The notes beneath the pieces were generated by a model, which was not told where the DNA came from, searched no databases, and saw only the letters and a program-made list of their open reading frames with translations. Shown here piece after piece: positions 35,801 through 45,980 of a stretch of 64,000 bases of DNA. The position numbers were made by a program, and so were the translations under genes. Where the stretch lies: assembly GCA_016708465.1 (NCBI GenBank), contig JADJFT010000008.1, forward strand, positions 124,001-188,000. Reading direction: 5' to 3'. The stretch comes from Rhodanobacteraceae bacterium. Lineage in GTDB: Bacteria > Pseudomonadota > Gammaproteobacteria > Xanthomonadales > Ahniellaceae. Numbering within the stretch: position 1 is the first letter of the stretch; each line of letters starts with the position of its first letter.

Positions 35801-38724
35801 CCAGTCGCCGGATCACGCCAGACGCTCGCAAACAGAAAGTCATTGCCTGCACGCCCCATGACCCGGTCGCGCCCAAGTCCAGCTTCGATCCAGTCGACGC
35901 CGTCTCCGGCATAGATGCTGTCTGCATCAACACTGCCCACCATGTGGTGGTCTTCGGTCCCTTCGCCATACAACACACCAGCGTACGTTTCCGGATCAGG
36001 TTCGACCAGGTAGCCGGTGGCCTGACCCAGAGTCGACCCCGGCAGCGCGATGCCGTAATTGCCCGGCACGAAATTCTCGATCCATACGCGGCCCGTTCCG
36101 TCCGTCATGCCCGGTGCACTGACCTGCAAACGAGTGCTGCCATCCCATGCCGTCACCAGCGTGTAGTAAATCGTGTGTTGACGATCAACCCAACTCGTCG
36201 CAGACAACTGCACCCAGTCCACCGCTGCGACTCCTGTGCTGCCCTGCAGTCGGAAGCCGCCTTCCTCTGAAGATGCGCCCCACCACACGGTGCCATTCTT
36301 GTCGCTGTCGTCGATGATGTCGTGACCGTATCCGACCACATAGACGTCCGCTCCATCGCCGCCGAGCAACTCATCGCCATCGTCACCGCCGATCAGCCGA
36401 TCGTCGCCATCGCCCCCTTCGAGACGATCATCACCGTCATTGCCGATCAAAATATCGTGGCCACCGGCGCCGTAAAGTCGGTCGGACAGCGCACCTCCGT
36501 CAAGGGTGCTGCCTTCCTCGTCGGCGAAGGCAACGATGTGATTGCGAATTTCAACAAAGTATTCATTGCTGCCGTCGACCGAGAAGCGGATGTCAGTGTC
36601 GCCCGAGTAGTCGATGTACTCCCAATTCCCCTGAACACTGCTGTCGTTCCACTCTTCGGTGTAAGGCTTGTCGCCGAGGTTCGCAGCGATGAGGTCGCCA
36701 GCCATCCCAAATGCTCCTGCGGTAGCGAGTGCGGTTGCTCCTGTGCGCCAAACATCGTCATTCTCGTCTTCCAGTCCCGAGTCATAGCGCAACCTGATTG
36801 CCAGGAAATTCGCGCGGTCTTCCCAGAAAGCGACGGAATGGCTGTCGTACGCAAGATCGTCGGACTCGGCTTGCGAGCCGAGCACTGCTTGTGCTCCGGG
36901 ACCCGTAACAGCCAGTGCGTCAGCGTGAATGAGCGCATAGCGAATCCCGATATCGTTCGCGGCAGCGTCCGCCAACTCGGTCGCAGAGAGCTCGCGCAAC
37001 GAAGTGATCAGCACGCCGCCCGAAACCGCATCCAGTCGCACCTTCAGTTCAGCCAGCCGCGTATGCAAATTCGCACGGTGCGATCTCACGGCATATTGCA
37101 GCGGATTGGCATAGTCAGTCGTCAGCTCATCGCCGCCCATTCCGACTATTCGCGCAAGTGTGTTGACCACCTGCTCCAGCGCATCTGGATCGAAGAATCG
37201 ATCACTGGCGGTTGCAATCGCACTCAACATGTTGAGCGAAGCTGGCACGGAAATTGTTGGCGAATTGTTCAATTCGACTTCGCGATGCGACACGGCGGCA
37301 AGCAAGCCCCGAAACACGTCGATGTCGAACGACGGATCGAGTGTCTGCAAGACATCTAGTACCGTCAGCGAGTCGATCAGCAGGGTAATGCTGTGGGTTT
37401 CGCCGAAGTCATCGACCATCGACCGAAACCAGCCACCAACACCCGGGACGGCCTCGACCCATCCGTAGCCTCGACTCATCGGCACGTCTTCGATCGGGAT
37501 ACCGTATTCAAGGACTGGCCGGGCGTGATAGCCGCTATTTGAAACGAGCTGCGGATCGATGAATCCGCCGTGGCCAAAGTACTGATGAATGTATTGGTCC
37601 CAGCCAGGAACCTCGCCCTGCGTCGACCGGAACTCATCGTTGCGCAAGTTGCTGCTGACGTAGTTTCTGAACATGTCGACAGCGCCCAACAGGCCAGGCG
37701 TCAGCGTGCCGTCCATGCGAAGGTCGAGAAGTCGGCGCACAGCCTGGTGTCGAGCGTCTTCGTGCAGATTCCCGGTATTTGGCGGCGCTCCGATGGCAGC
37801 GCTGATCTGTGAAATCAGAAGCGCACCGCCAGTCAAGGTCAGTTCTTCCTCCGTCGGAAACCAAGTGGTGTACTTGTCGAACCAAGCTAGGAGGTTTGTT
37901 TTTGTCACACTCAACCCAGTGACACTGAGGTCCTCGAGCCCCGCGCGAGTGCCGTCCCAGCGCATCAGATCGCCATAAAGCTTGATCAGTGCGGTCAAAC
38001 TCTGATCCGTGGGCGCTGCACCATCAATGCCACCCACACCCGCAGGATTGAACGTCACTGCCTGAACTGGCGTGACATCGTTGTGATGCATCACCGCAAA
38101 AGCGGTAGCCATATGCGCGCCGAGCGAATAGCCGGTAGCAGTGAGCGAGGCGCTTCCACCGTTGATCGCAGTTGCGAATTCCTGCGCACCGACGTCTTGT
38201 ACCCAAATGACTTGTCCGGTTTGGGCATCGAAACCGCTTGGAACCAAGCCAAGCTTCAATTGGGCAAAAAAATCCTCCATCGCAGCCAATTGACCAAGCG
38301 CGAAGCCGTGCGTCGCAATTTCGCCATCGGCGCCGGGACCACCATCACGCTCCCAATCTCCGCCATCCGCAGCAAACTCATACTCGGTGCTGCGAAATGA
38401 GATCGTGTATTCGTTCGTTCCGAACTTTCTAAAGAGTGTTGCCGAAAAGCCGGAGGCGTCGTTCGGGTAATGCGCGACAATTTCAAAATTATCAAGTAAA
38501 TAGGTCGACTGAGTGGCCGTTAATCCAGTCGCGCCACCCCAACTGTCGTCGTGAGCGGCCGCGACCTGCGAATTCTCCAGGTTGTTGCTTCCTGCGAGCA
38601 AGATTCGCGCAATGTTGGAATTGGTCCCGCCAAGCTGATCCCATTGGTGCAGATAGCTCTCCGCAGCTGACTGCAGGATCGCGAGATCGAGAAGAGTGCG
38701 CGCGTCAATTGTTGGCATAGCCAT
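29875..38724 (-). pseudogene. RTX1: giant secreted RTX protein with N-terminal lipase-like domain, three lesions
   Basis: About 2950 codons if repaired. Residues 1 to about 480 resemble a class-3-like alpha/beta hydrolase with the nucleophile elbow TGYSLGAHMATAF (Ser200). An unknown middle domain follows, then RTX nonapeptides (GGxGxDxLx) from about residue 720, HCBP-related segments, ENLxLTG-type repeats, a cadherin/Ig-like module (GGIPSWMTFNPGTRTFSGTP) and a non-repetitive C terminus that should hold the type I secretion signal. Open pieces are 35440-38724, about 34660-35390 and 29875 to about 34660. Breaks: TAA at 35440-35442 (GAA in the second copy), one C missing near 35391, one extra G near 34658. 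The start overlaps the upstream membrane-protein gene by 20 nt. Confidence 0.8.
35130..36681 (-). repeat. 1.55-kb direct repeat, copy 1 (within RTX1)
   Basis: Nearly identical to 40068-41619 (offset 4938-4939). Reading both copies side by side I see only four differences: CCCC/CCCCC near 35391, TAA/GAA at 35440, CCCC/CCC near 36038, and a C/A near 36284. It begins at the codons ANLGDKPYTEEW, exactly where the diverged lipase parts of RTX1 and RTX2 end, and covers the linker and first RTX blocks. Confidence 0.9.
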
Positions 38725-39778
38725 GCTCCGTTTTGCGTTCGATGTAGTGGTGGTAGTTGCTGAGTTCAGACGCAGGAACGAATTCGTCGTTCACGTGAAT
38801 GTCAGGATTGAGCACTCGCTGCACGAAGTTCGGAATGGGCGTACCGGACAAACGATCCGGACAATTTCGGGCAGCTGACCATTTGGTGAATTCCGGGCGG
38901 CCAGGGACAAAGGTCGAATTGAATGTGCGGCGAAGCCCGACGACTGTCTGGGTCGCAATTTCGAAGACCACGAAATCGCCCCCGCCGACTCCGAATTCCC
39001 GGTCACGAATCCGACGCAATCCTCGCCATGCGTAGCCAAATGTCCCGCTCAGCCGATCCACCTCGCGACGGCTTTTCAAGTAGGGGACGCGTAACGCACC
39101 GCTTGAGTGCGTCCGCCAGTTGGCTTCGATGCCAAACTTGGCCTCCTTCGAGCGTGCCGTAAGTGCGCGTTCGACTCGAATGAACCGGTTCGGCGACGCC
39201 GATTCGACATACTCGACGAACCGGTACACTCCATTCAGAGGCTGGATGTAGTCACTTGCGAGCAGGTCAATTTCGAACTTGCCGCCATCGGTCAATTGGT
39301 CGTCGTCATTTTGCCAACCAAACCCCACCGGCTCCTCAACGCCATAGCGATCGAAGTCTTGCGGCGTGTCCATTGTCTCCGGACGTGGCCGCATGATCTG
39401 GAAGCCGTCGACATTCGGGATGCGCTTGAAGACGTAGTCGCGGGACTCCGTTGCGCAGAGGTGTTCGAAGTACTGCTGTGCGACTGAGCGCTCGCCGTAC
39501 AGATCCTTGAGCCGCGCGGCCTTGAAGTCGAACGGGACCGGTTCGGCTACGCCGTCTGGCAGCTTCAGCGAATGCGCGAGGTCGTACATTTTCTTTTCGT
39601 GCGGATTCGTCGGTACGTTCCAATCCGGCGTCGCCGGCACCGAAATCAACGGATTGCATTCGGGATACGCCATGCAACCGATGTCGCCGCGCCAGACGTA
39701 GGCGACGGGTGCCACGACCACGAGGGTGGCGAGCACCAGCCATAGGTGGCGCTTGGGCTTGGGTTGTTCATTGCTCAT
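38705..39778 (-). CDS. membrane-anchored protein of unknown function, paralogue 3 (candidate immunity protein)
   Basis: A 357-residue protein starting MSNEQPKPKR (39778); an ATG 5 codons upstream is also possible. It has a basic N terminus, one membrane helix (LWLVLATLVVVAPVAYVW) and a long predicted periplasmic domain. Motifs shared with two paralogues at 43618 and 44818 are GCMAYPECNPLISVPA, PFDFKAARLK, QQYFEHLCATE, VDGFQIMR and WRGLRRIRDREF. Paired conserved cysteines suggest disulfides. Its stop codon lies 20 nt inside the RTX1 gene, so translation of the two is probably coupled. I do not recognise the family. Position and topology suit an immunity protein against a periplasm-active lipase, or a secretion accessory. 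Confidence 0.6.
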   Translation of the reverse strand: MSNEQPKPKRHLWLVLATLVVVAPVAYVWRGDIGCMAYPECNPLISVPATPDWNVPTNPHEKKMYDLAHSLKLPDGVAEPVPFDFKAARLKDLYGERSVAQQYFEHLCATESRDYVFKRIPNVDGFQIMRPRPETMDTPQDFDRYGVEEPVGFGWQNDDDQLTDGGKFEIDLLASDYIQPLNGVYRFVEYVESASPNRFIRVERALTARSKEAKFGIEANWRTHSSGALRVPYLKSRREVDRLSGTFGYAWRGLRRIRDREFGVGGGDFVVFEIATQTVVGLRRTFNSTFVPGRPEFTKWSAARNCPDRLSGTPIPNFVQRVLNPDIHVNDEFVPASELSNYHHYIERKTEHGYANN

Positions 39779-39892
39779 GGGTTGGATACTCAAGGTGAAG
39801 TTGAAATCGGAAGCGTTGCATTGTCCGCGCCGGCATCTCGCCGGCGCCTAGGAAATTTCTGAGGTTGGGTTGCGATATTTCGGAATCAGCGC
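39779..39892 (-). repeat. leader repeat, copy 3 (upstream of paralogue 3)
   Basis: About 110 bp, near-identical to 45865-45980 and similar to 44659-44772. It carries the stem-loop GCGCCGGC-ATCTC-GCCGGCGC and the blocks aggaaatttctga and ttcggaatca. All three copies sit directly ahead of a paralogous membrane-protein gene. Confidence 0.75.
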
Positions 39893-40052
39893 TCACGCAT
39901 GGACTCCTGCGCGTGTTGCGATGGCGGGCTGAGCAGGTAGTCGAGGACTCGGCGGGAGCCGGTTTTTATTTCGGCGGTGACGTTCATGCCGGAGGACAGG
40001 CATACGTTGACGCCGTCGATGTTGAGATCGTTGCGGGCGAAGTTGATGCGTG
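39886..40052 (-). pseudogene. duplicated 3' end of hlyD
   Basis: Encodes NDLNIDGVNVCLSSGMNVTA ... LDYLLSPPSQHAQESMRER and a stop, matching the last about 55 codons of hlyD at 45973 (LNIDGVNVRLSSGMNVTA ... LSPLSQHAQESMRER). Homology stops at 40052, and after about 15 nt of unmatched sequence the RTX2 repeat block begins. It has no start and is a remnant marking a duplication or recombination junction. Confidence 0.85.
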
Positions 40053-43000
40053 TAGCCCGACAACACATCATCACCTTCACCGGCAATCAGTTCGTCGTTG
40101 TCGGTGCCGCCGCGCAGCGAGTCGTTGCCATCGTTGCCCTGGATCACGTCGTCGCCGCTGCCACCTACCAGCGTGTCGTCGCCGGCATTGCCGTAGATGC
40201 GATCGTCGCCTGCGCCGCCGTCAATCAGATCGCCGACGTCTTCAGGGTCGATGACGGTGGTGTAGCCTTGCGTACCATCTGCGTTGAGGATCATGGTGTG
40301 TCCACCCATCAGGTGGTCATCACCATCGCCCCCGAGCAATGTGTCGGCGCCGTTACCACCCCAGAGCGCGTCGTTGCCTTCGCCGCCGTCAATGAAGTCG
40401 TTGCCTTCCATGCCGTGCACAAAATCCGCACCGGCGCCGGCCAGGATCACATCCGCGTCGCCGTCACCATCGATGTCCATCGCCACGCCGGTCAGCGTCG
40501 AGGTGAAATTCCAGCTGCCATCCGGATTCAACGTGACGTCCCGCGTGACCGACCAATCGCCGTTGCCACCTCCGGTGCCGTCTCCAAAGATTAGATCGTC
40601 GCCAGCGTCGCCGTGGATCACGTCGCTGCCGCTGCCGCCAAACACCAGATCCGCACCCGCTTCGCCGACGATCAAGTCGTCGCCTGCGCCACCATCGAGC
40701 AAGTCGCCCGCGGCGTCATCCGCGGCCGGAGCCGCAGCGCCAGTCGCCGGATCACGCCAGACGCTCGCAAACAGAAAGTCATTGCCTGCACGCCCCATGA
40801 CCCGGTCGCGCCCAAGTCCAGCTTCGATCCAGTCGACGCCGTCTCCGGCATAGATGCTGTCTGCATCAACACTGCCCACCATGTGGTGGTCTTCGGTCCC
40901 TTCGCCATACAACACACCAGCGTACGTTTCCGGATCAGGTTCGACCAGGTAGCCGGTGGCCTGACCCAGAGTCGACCCGGCAGCGCGATGCCGTAATTGC
41001 CCGGCACGAAATTCTCGATCCATACGCGGCCCGTTCCGTCCGTCATGCCCGGTGCACTGACCTGCAAACGAGTGCTGCCATCCCATGCCGTCACCAGCGT
41101 GTAGTAAATCGTGTGTTGACGATCAACCCAACTCGTCGCAGACAACTGCACCCAGTCCACCGCTGCGACTCCTGTGCTGCCCTGCAGTCGGAAGCCGCCT
41201 TCCTCTGAAGATGCGCCCCACAACACGGTGCCATTCTTGTCGCTGTCGTCGATGATGTCGTGACCGTATCCGACCACATAGACGTCCGCTCCATCGCCGC
41301 CGAGCAACTCATCGCCATCGTCACCGCCGATCAGCCGATCGTCGCCATCGCCCCCTTCGAGACGATCATCACCGTCATTGCCGATCAAAATATCGTGGCC
41401 ACCGGCGCCGTAAAGTCGGTCGGACAGCGCACCTCCGTCAAGGGTGCTGCCTTCCTCGTCGGCGAAGGCAACGATGTGATTGCGAATTTCAACAAAGTAT
41501 TCATTGCTGCCGTCGACCGAGAAGCGGATGTCAGTGTCGCCCGAGTAGTCGATGTACTCCCAATTCCCCTGAACACTGCTGTCGTTCCACTCTTCGGTGT
41601 AAGGCTTGTCGCCGAGGTTGGCACTGATTTCGTCACCAAAGCCGCCGATGACTCCATATGGATTGGTGGCCGAAATGGCAGCCCAAGGGTAGCGCCAAGA
41701 ACCGTCATTCTCGTCCTCCTGGCCGCTGTCGTAACGCAGCTTGAACGCCAAATAGCTCGAGCGATCGGCGAGATAGGCAATGCTCAGATCATCGAGCTCA
41801 CCTTGAGTGTTGTGCTGCGCATAAAGATCATCGGTGTTGAGTCCAGTCACTACGAACGAGTCGGCATTCATCAGCGCGTAGCGAAATGCAAGGTCATCTT
41901 GCGCTCGATTGGCCATTTCGCTCGCAGAAAAGCTCGACAGATCGAGGATTCGCATGTCTGCCTGATTTGCAGCGGCAAACCCTGATGAATGAATGATGGC
42001 GTCGATACGCGAATGAAGCAGATTGCGCAGATCACGATCTGCAAAGCCGTCTACATTGTCATAGTCGCCAACCAAATCCACATGCGCCGTACCAAGAAAC
42101 AATCGGGACATCGTATTGACGACATTCTCAAGCGCATCGCTGTCGTAAAGCTTGTCTGGCGAGATTGCACGCGTCCAATTGCCGAATGTCCCCGACATAC
42201 CGCCAGTCGATGGTGGTTCGATTGTTTCGACACGATTCGCTGCAGCGCTCAAAACCGCGCCGAAGTCAGAAATAACGAAAGTCGAGTCAAGCTGTTGCAG
42301 CATGTCGATGACGGTCAGCGCGTCAATCAGCGGTGTAATGCTATGCGTGTCGCCATATTCACCGACCAGGCTCCTGAACGACTCCCAGAAATCTGGGCCA
42401 AAATACTCGAGGAAGCCGAAGCCGCGTGTCATTGGCAGGTCCTCGATCGCGATTCCAAGCGCAGGCGCGTGCCAGCCGCTGTTCGCAACGATCTGCGGAT
42501 CGAAAAACGAACCGTGACCGAACAGTTGATGAATATTTGACCAGCTAGAAACTCGCCGACGCTGGAGACGAGACGGTCCGGGTTCAAATTTGAAATTGCG
42601 TAGTTGGCCAGCGCGCTGGCTTGCTGCTCTAGGCCAATCCCAATTGTTCCACCCAGATGTCGGTCGAGCATCGCCATTACAGCGTCACCGCGCTCGCCAT
42701 ACACCTCATCGCCGCCCGAGAAGTACGAAATGAACTGGCGAATGTCATCAGTGAGCGGACTCTGCCCGCCGCTTGCGAGCCAACCACGGTAGTTTGCGAG
42801 GCCGACATGGAACTCGGGAAACAACGGCGAATTCGGCGTTGTTTCACTGCTGCCATCCCACGCCATGACCGCATCGTAGAACCGGATCACCTCGAGAAGG
42901 CCCGTGGCAGTCGGCGGTTGCCCGTTGATCGTACCGACGCCTGCCGCATTGAATGTGTAGGCCTGCACTTCGGGATGCATGATCGCGAATGCGGTAGCCA

Positions 43001-43604
43001 TATGCGCACCGAGCGAATAACCGGTGACGGTCAGATTCTGTGATTGAGAAAACCGCAGAACCTCAGCATTCGGAACCCAATGTCCTTCGCCGGTTGTGGT
43101 GTTCGTCACTTGGAAAATGTTGCCGAGGCGCAGCTGACGGTACATTTCTTCCATCGACGACAGCTGCGCCAGTGCAAATCCATGACTGCCAATGTCACCA
43201 TCGGCGCCGGGTTTGCCGTCACGCGCCCAATCACCACCAAGCGTTGCGTATGGATACTCGGTACTGCGGAAAGAGAGGAAAAATTCACCTGTGCCGTGTC
43301 CGGCCGCATTCTTCCGCTCGAAGAGCGTCGCCGAGAACCCAGAGGCATCATTCGGGTAGTGCATGACGATTTCGTAGTTGTCGCCGAAGTAGTCTTGCTG
43401 AGTATCGGTGAGCCCCGTGGCACCATCGCCACCAGCGTTTCGGTTCGGATGGTTGCTTCCCTGCCTCAGAATCACTGCAAGTTCGACTGCTTCTTGCCCT
43501 GGCGGCAGGAATGACCATCGTTGGCCGGCTTCCAAGTGCAGATAACTTTCTGCCACTGTTTGGAGCAGTGCCATATCCAAGTAGTTGCGTGCGGTCGTTG
43601 TCAT
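40053..43604 (-). pseudogene. RTX2: truncated lipase-like RTX protein (orphan cassette), two frameshifts
   Basis: Starts MTTTARNYLDMALLQTVAES at 43604 behind GAGAGAAA. Residues 1 to about 470 are a lipase-like domain homologous to but diverged from RTX1 (same layout, FFLSFRSTEYPY, TGYSLGAHMATAFA with Ser197). From 41619 the sequence is the shared 1.55-kb repeat, which ends abruptly at 40068 and runs out of frame into the hlyD remnant, so no RTX tail or secretion signal exists. Open pieces are 43604 to about 42545, about 42545-40980 and about 40975-40055. One C missing near 42545 (restores EFPSWSNIHQLFGHG) and one C missing near 40977. Gap to the upstream paralogue is 13 nt. Confidence 0.8.
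40068..41619 (-). repeat. 1.55-kb direct repeat, copy 2 (within RTX2)
   Basis: Second copy of 35130-36681 in the same orientation. This copy keeps GAA and CCCCC where RTX1 has a stop and a missing base, but lacks one C near 40977 where RTX1 is intact. Each copy is therefore broken at positions where the other is whole. Confidence 0.9.
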
Positions 43605-43617
43605 GTTTTTCTCTCGA

Positions 43618-44658
43618 TCAATTAGTTGGCGGATTGATGAACGACGCGTTGACATCCGGCCTGGGCACGAGGACGCGCTCCGCAAGAGCAACTATCCGAG
43701 GAATCGATTCGGATCGTCGGTCCACCCCGCAGCTCTTGGCGTTCGCCCACCAGATGCGCGACGGACGATGGTCACGGCCGCTCAAGACGAACGAGCGATT
43801 GATGGCCATCACCCTTGATGTCGAAATTTCGACCACAATCAGTTCGCCTCCAGCAATCGCGAATTCGCGATCACGCGAACGACGGATTCCACGCCAAGTG
43901 ATTCCGTATTCAGCGCGAGATGCTGCAGCACGCTCTGGTACGACCATGAGCGGCAGTTCGAAATGCCGCCACACTCCGTCGATCCTGCGGTTTGATGAAA
44001 CTCCATTTTGAAACCCTGCGGGTGGACTCGGATGGAGCATTCGCGTAAATCGAACAACTTTGTCGGCTTCTACGACTTCTGGCTGCTCCAAGAATTGGTA
44101 CTGTCCATTGACCGGCTGGACAAATTCGACTGGCAGTCCATGCGGCATTCGGTCCAAATCTGATCGTCCGCCGACTCGAATCGAGAATGCGTTCTCTGTG
44201 CCAAATCGATCATGATCCGGCGCTCCGATCAAGTCGTACGGTGTCCGCAAGAGTCGAACTCCATCAACATCCGTCGCTCGATCAAGAATCTGCACACCTG
44301 CCTCGCTCCGGCACAAATGATCGAAATACTGCTGAGCGACATCCTGGTGAATTTCAAATGCTGAGAGATTGGACTCGATTGCCTTGATTCGTGCCGCCCT
44401 GAAGTCGAAGGGCACCGGCTTCGGTACGCCATCGGGCAACTGCAACGCGTGGGCGAAGTCGTAACCTGCTTTTTCAACCGGGTTCGTTGGCACGTCCCAA
44501 GGCGGCATTTCTGATACCGAGAGCAACGGGTTGCACTCCGGGTACAGCATGCAGCCGACGTAGCCACGGAAATAGATCGCGGTAGAGATCAGTGCGGCGA
44601 TCAACAAGAGCGCTCGCAGACGACGAGGTTTCGCTGGAAGGGGTGGAGGCTGATTCAT
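43618..44658 (-). CDS. membrane-anchored protein of unknown function, paralogue 2 (candidate immunity protein)
   Basis: A 346-residue protein starting MNQPPPLPAKPRRLRALLLI at 44658, with one N-terminal membrane helix and a periplasmic domain. It shares GCMLYPECNPLLSVSEMPPW, FDFRAARIKAIESN, FEIHQDVAQQYFDHLC, DGVRLLRTPYDLI and ITWRGIRRSRDREFAIAGGE with paralogue 1 (closest) and paralogue 3. It lies 13 nt upstream of RTX2, the same arrangement as paralogue 3 and RTX1. Each lipase-type RTX gene thus has its own member of this family in front of it. Confidence 0.6.
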   Translation of the reverse strand: MNQPPPLPAKPRRLRALLLIAALISTAIYFRGYVGCMLYPECNPLLSVSEMPPWDVPTNPVEKAGYDFAHALQLPDGVPKPVPFDFRAARIKAIESNLSAFEIHQDVAQQYFDHLCRSEAGVQILDRATDVDGVRLLRTPYDLIGAPDHDRFGTENAFSIRVGGRSDLDRMPHGLPVEFVQPVNGQYQFLEQPEVVEADKVVRFTRMLHPSPPAGFQNGVSSNRRIDGVWRHFELPLMVVPERAAASRAEYGITWRGIRRSRDREFAIAGGELIVVEISTSRVMAINRSFVLSGRDHRPSRIWWANAKSCGVDRRSESIPRIVALAERVLVPRPDVNASFINPPTN

Positions 44659-44772
44659 TCGGCTGACTCTCAAGGTGAAGACAAAATGGGAAACTGGGGC
44701 ATTGTCGGCGCCGGCGTCTCGCCGGCGATTAGGAAATTTCTGAATTCGGGGTGCGAATTTTCGGAATCAGGG
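44659..44772 (-). repeat. leader repeat, copy 2 (upstream of paralogue 2)
   Basis: Diverged copy of the leader at 45865 and 39779, with the stem CGCCGGC-GTCTC-GCCGGCG, aggaaatttctga and tttcggaatca retained. Together with the following gene it looks like a tandem duplication of leader plus paralogue. Confidence 0.65.
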
Positions 44773-44817
44773 ATCAAGCTTCCCCGGGTGCAACAACGAA
44801 GTTCTGGGTCGGCATGC

Positions 44818-45864
44818 TTAGTGGCTTCTGGATGAACTTGCCGGCAGATCGAGGAACGGCGCATTCACTCCCGGCCTGGGCACGAGAACGCGCTCTGCCA
44901 GCAGGGGAAGGTAAGCGAGCGTCTCCCTCTTTCGATTCGGGCCGCAGCTCTTCGCGTTTGTCCACCAAATACGCGACCGCTGATGGTCGCGGCCGCTCAG
45001 GACGAACTCGCGATTGACCGCTAATACTCTGGATGTAGCAATTTCGATGACGATGAGTTCGCCACCAGCGATGGCAAATTCCCGGTCACGCTCGCGCCTG
45101 ATGCCACGCCAGGTAATTCCATACTGAGCCTTGGGTGAGACAGAACGCTCTGGAACGACCATCAGCGGCAATTCGAAATGTCGCCAGATGCCATCGACCT
45201 TTCGGTTTGAAGAGAGCCCATTCTGGTAGCCGGAGGGCGGATTCGAATTCAACCCTCTCGCGAAGCGAATCACGGTGTTGATCTGATCGGTCTCAGGTTG
45301 CTCAAGAAACAAGTACTGGCCGTTCACGGGTTGAACCAAATATTCGGGCCAGCCCCCGTGCCAATTTTCTATTTCCGACGAGCCCCCTCCCCGAATTCGA
45401 AACGCAGCATCGTAGCTGTACCGATCGCGATCGACTGGTTTGTCAATCAGGTCGTAAGGGGTACGCAGTAATCGAAAGCCGTCGACTCCGGTCGCCCGGT
45501 CGAAGATTTGCGCCCCCGCCTCTGTCGCACACAAATGATCGAAGTACTGTTCCGCAACACTCTGATGAATTTCGAATGCCGAGAAGTTGGACTCAATCGC
45601 TTTGATGCGAGCGCCTCGGAAGTCGAATGGCACGGGCTCAAGCACGCCCTCTGGCAGTTGCAACGCCATCGCAGCGTCATATCCGGCCTTTTCGACTCGA
45701 TTCGACGGCACCTCCCAATCCGGCATCGCTGGAACTGAATACAACGGATTGCATTCGGGATAGCCCAACATGCAACCAAGATGGCCACGCCAGAAAAAGC
45801 TGGCCACCACGCCCGCAAACAGCAACCAGCGAAGGCGTTTGGATCTGGATCGTTCTGTGCTCAT
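44818..45864 (-). CDS. membrane-anchored protein of unknown function, paralogue 1
   Basis: A 348-residue protein starting MSTERSRSKRLRWLLFAGVV at 45864; the frame is open 17 codons further but those lie in the leader repeat. One N-terminal helix, then GCMLGYPECNPLYSVPAMPD, VEKAGYDAAMALQLPEG, VAEQYFDHLCATEAG and ITWRGIRRERDREF. It follows hlyD by about 110 nt. Unlike the other two paralogues it is not directly followed by an RTX gene, so it may be an orphan immunity gene or may serve the secretion apparatus. Confidence 0.6.
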   Translation of the reverse strand: MSTERSRSKRLRWLLFAGVVASFFWRGHLGCMLGYPECNPLYSVPAMPDWEVPSNRVEKAGYDAAMALQLPEGVLEPVPFDFRGARIKAIESNFSAFEIHQSVAEQYFDHLCATEAGAQIFDRATGVDGFRLLRTPYDLIDKPVDRDRYSYDAAFRIRGGGSSEIENWHGGWPEYLVQPVNGQYLFLEQPETDQINTVIRFARGLNSNPPSGYQNGLSSNRKVDGIWRHFELPLMVVPERSVSPKAQYGITWRGIRRERDREFAIAGGELIVIEIATSRVLAVNREFVLSGRDHQRSRIWWTNAKSCGPNRKRETLAYLPLLAERVLVPRPGVNAPFLDLPASSSRSH

Positions 45865-45980
45865 GGATTGGATACTCAAGGTGAAGTTGAAACCGGGAAG
45901 CGTTGCATTGTCCACGCCGGCATCTCGCCGGCGCCTAGGAAATTTCTGAGGTTGGGTTGCGATATTTCGGAATCAGCGCT
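45865..45980 (-). repeat. leader repeat, copy 1 (between hlyD and paralogue 1)
   Basis: Reference copy of the leader; together with the adjoining hlyD 3' end it is homologous to 39779-40052 over about 274 bp. The GC stem-loop sits about 50 nt before the next start codon and could attenuate transcription from the exporter genes into the effector cassette. No U run follows the stem. Confidence 0.7.
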
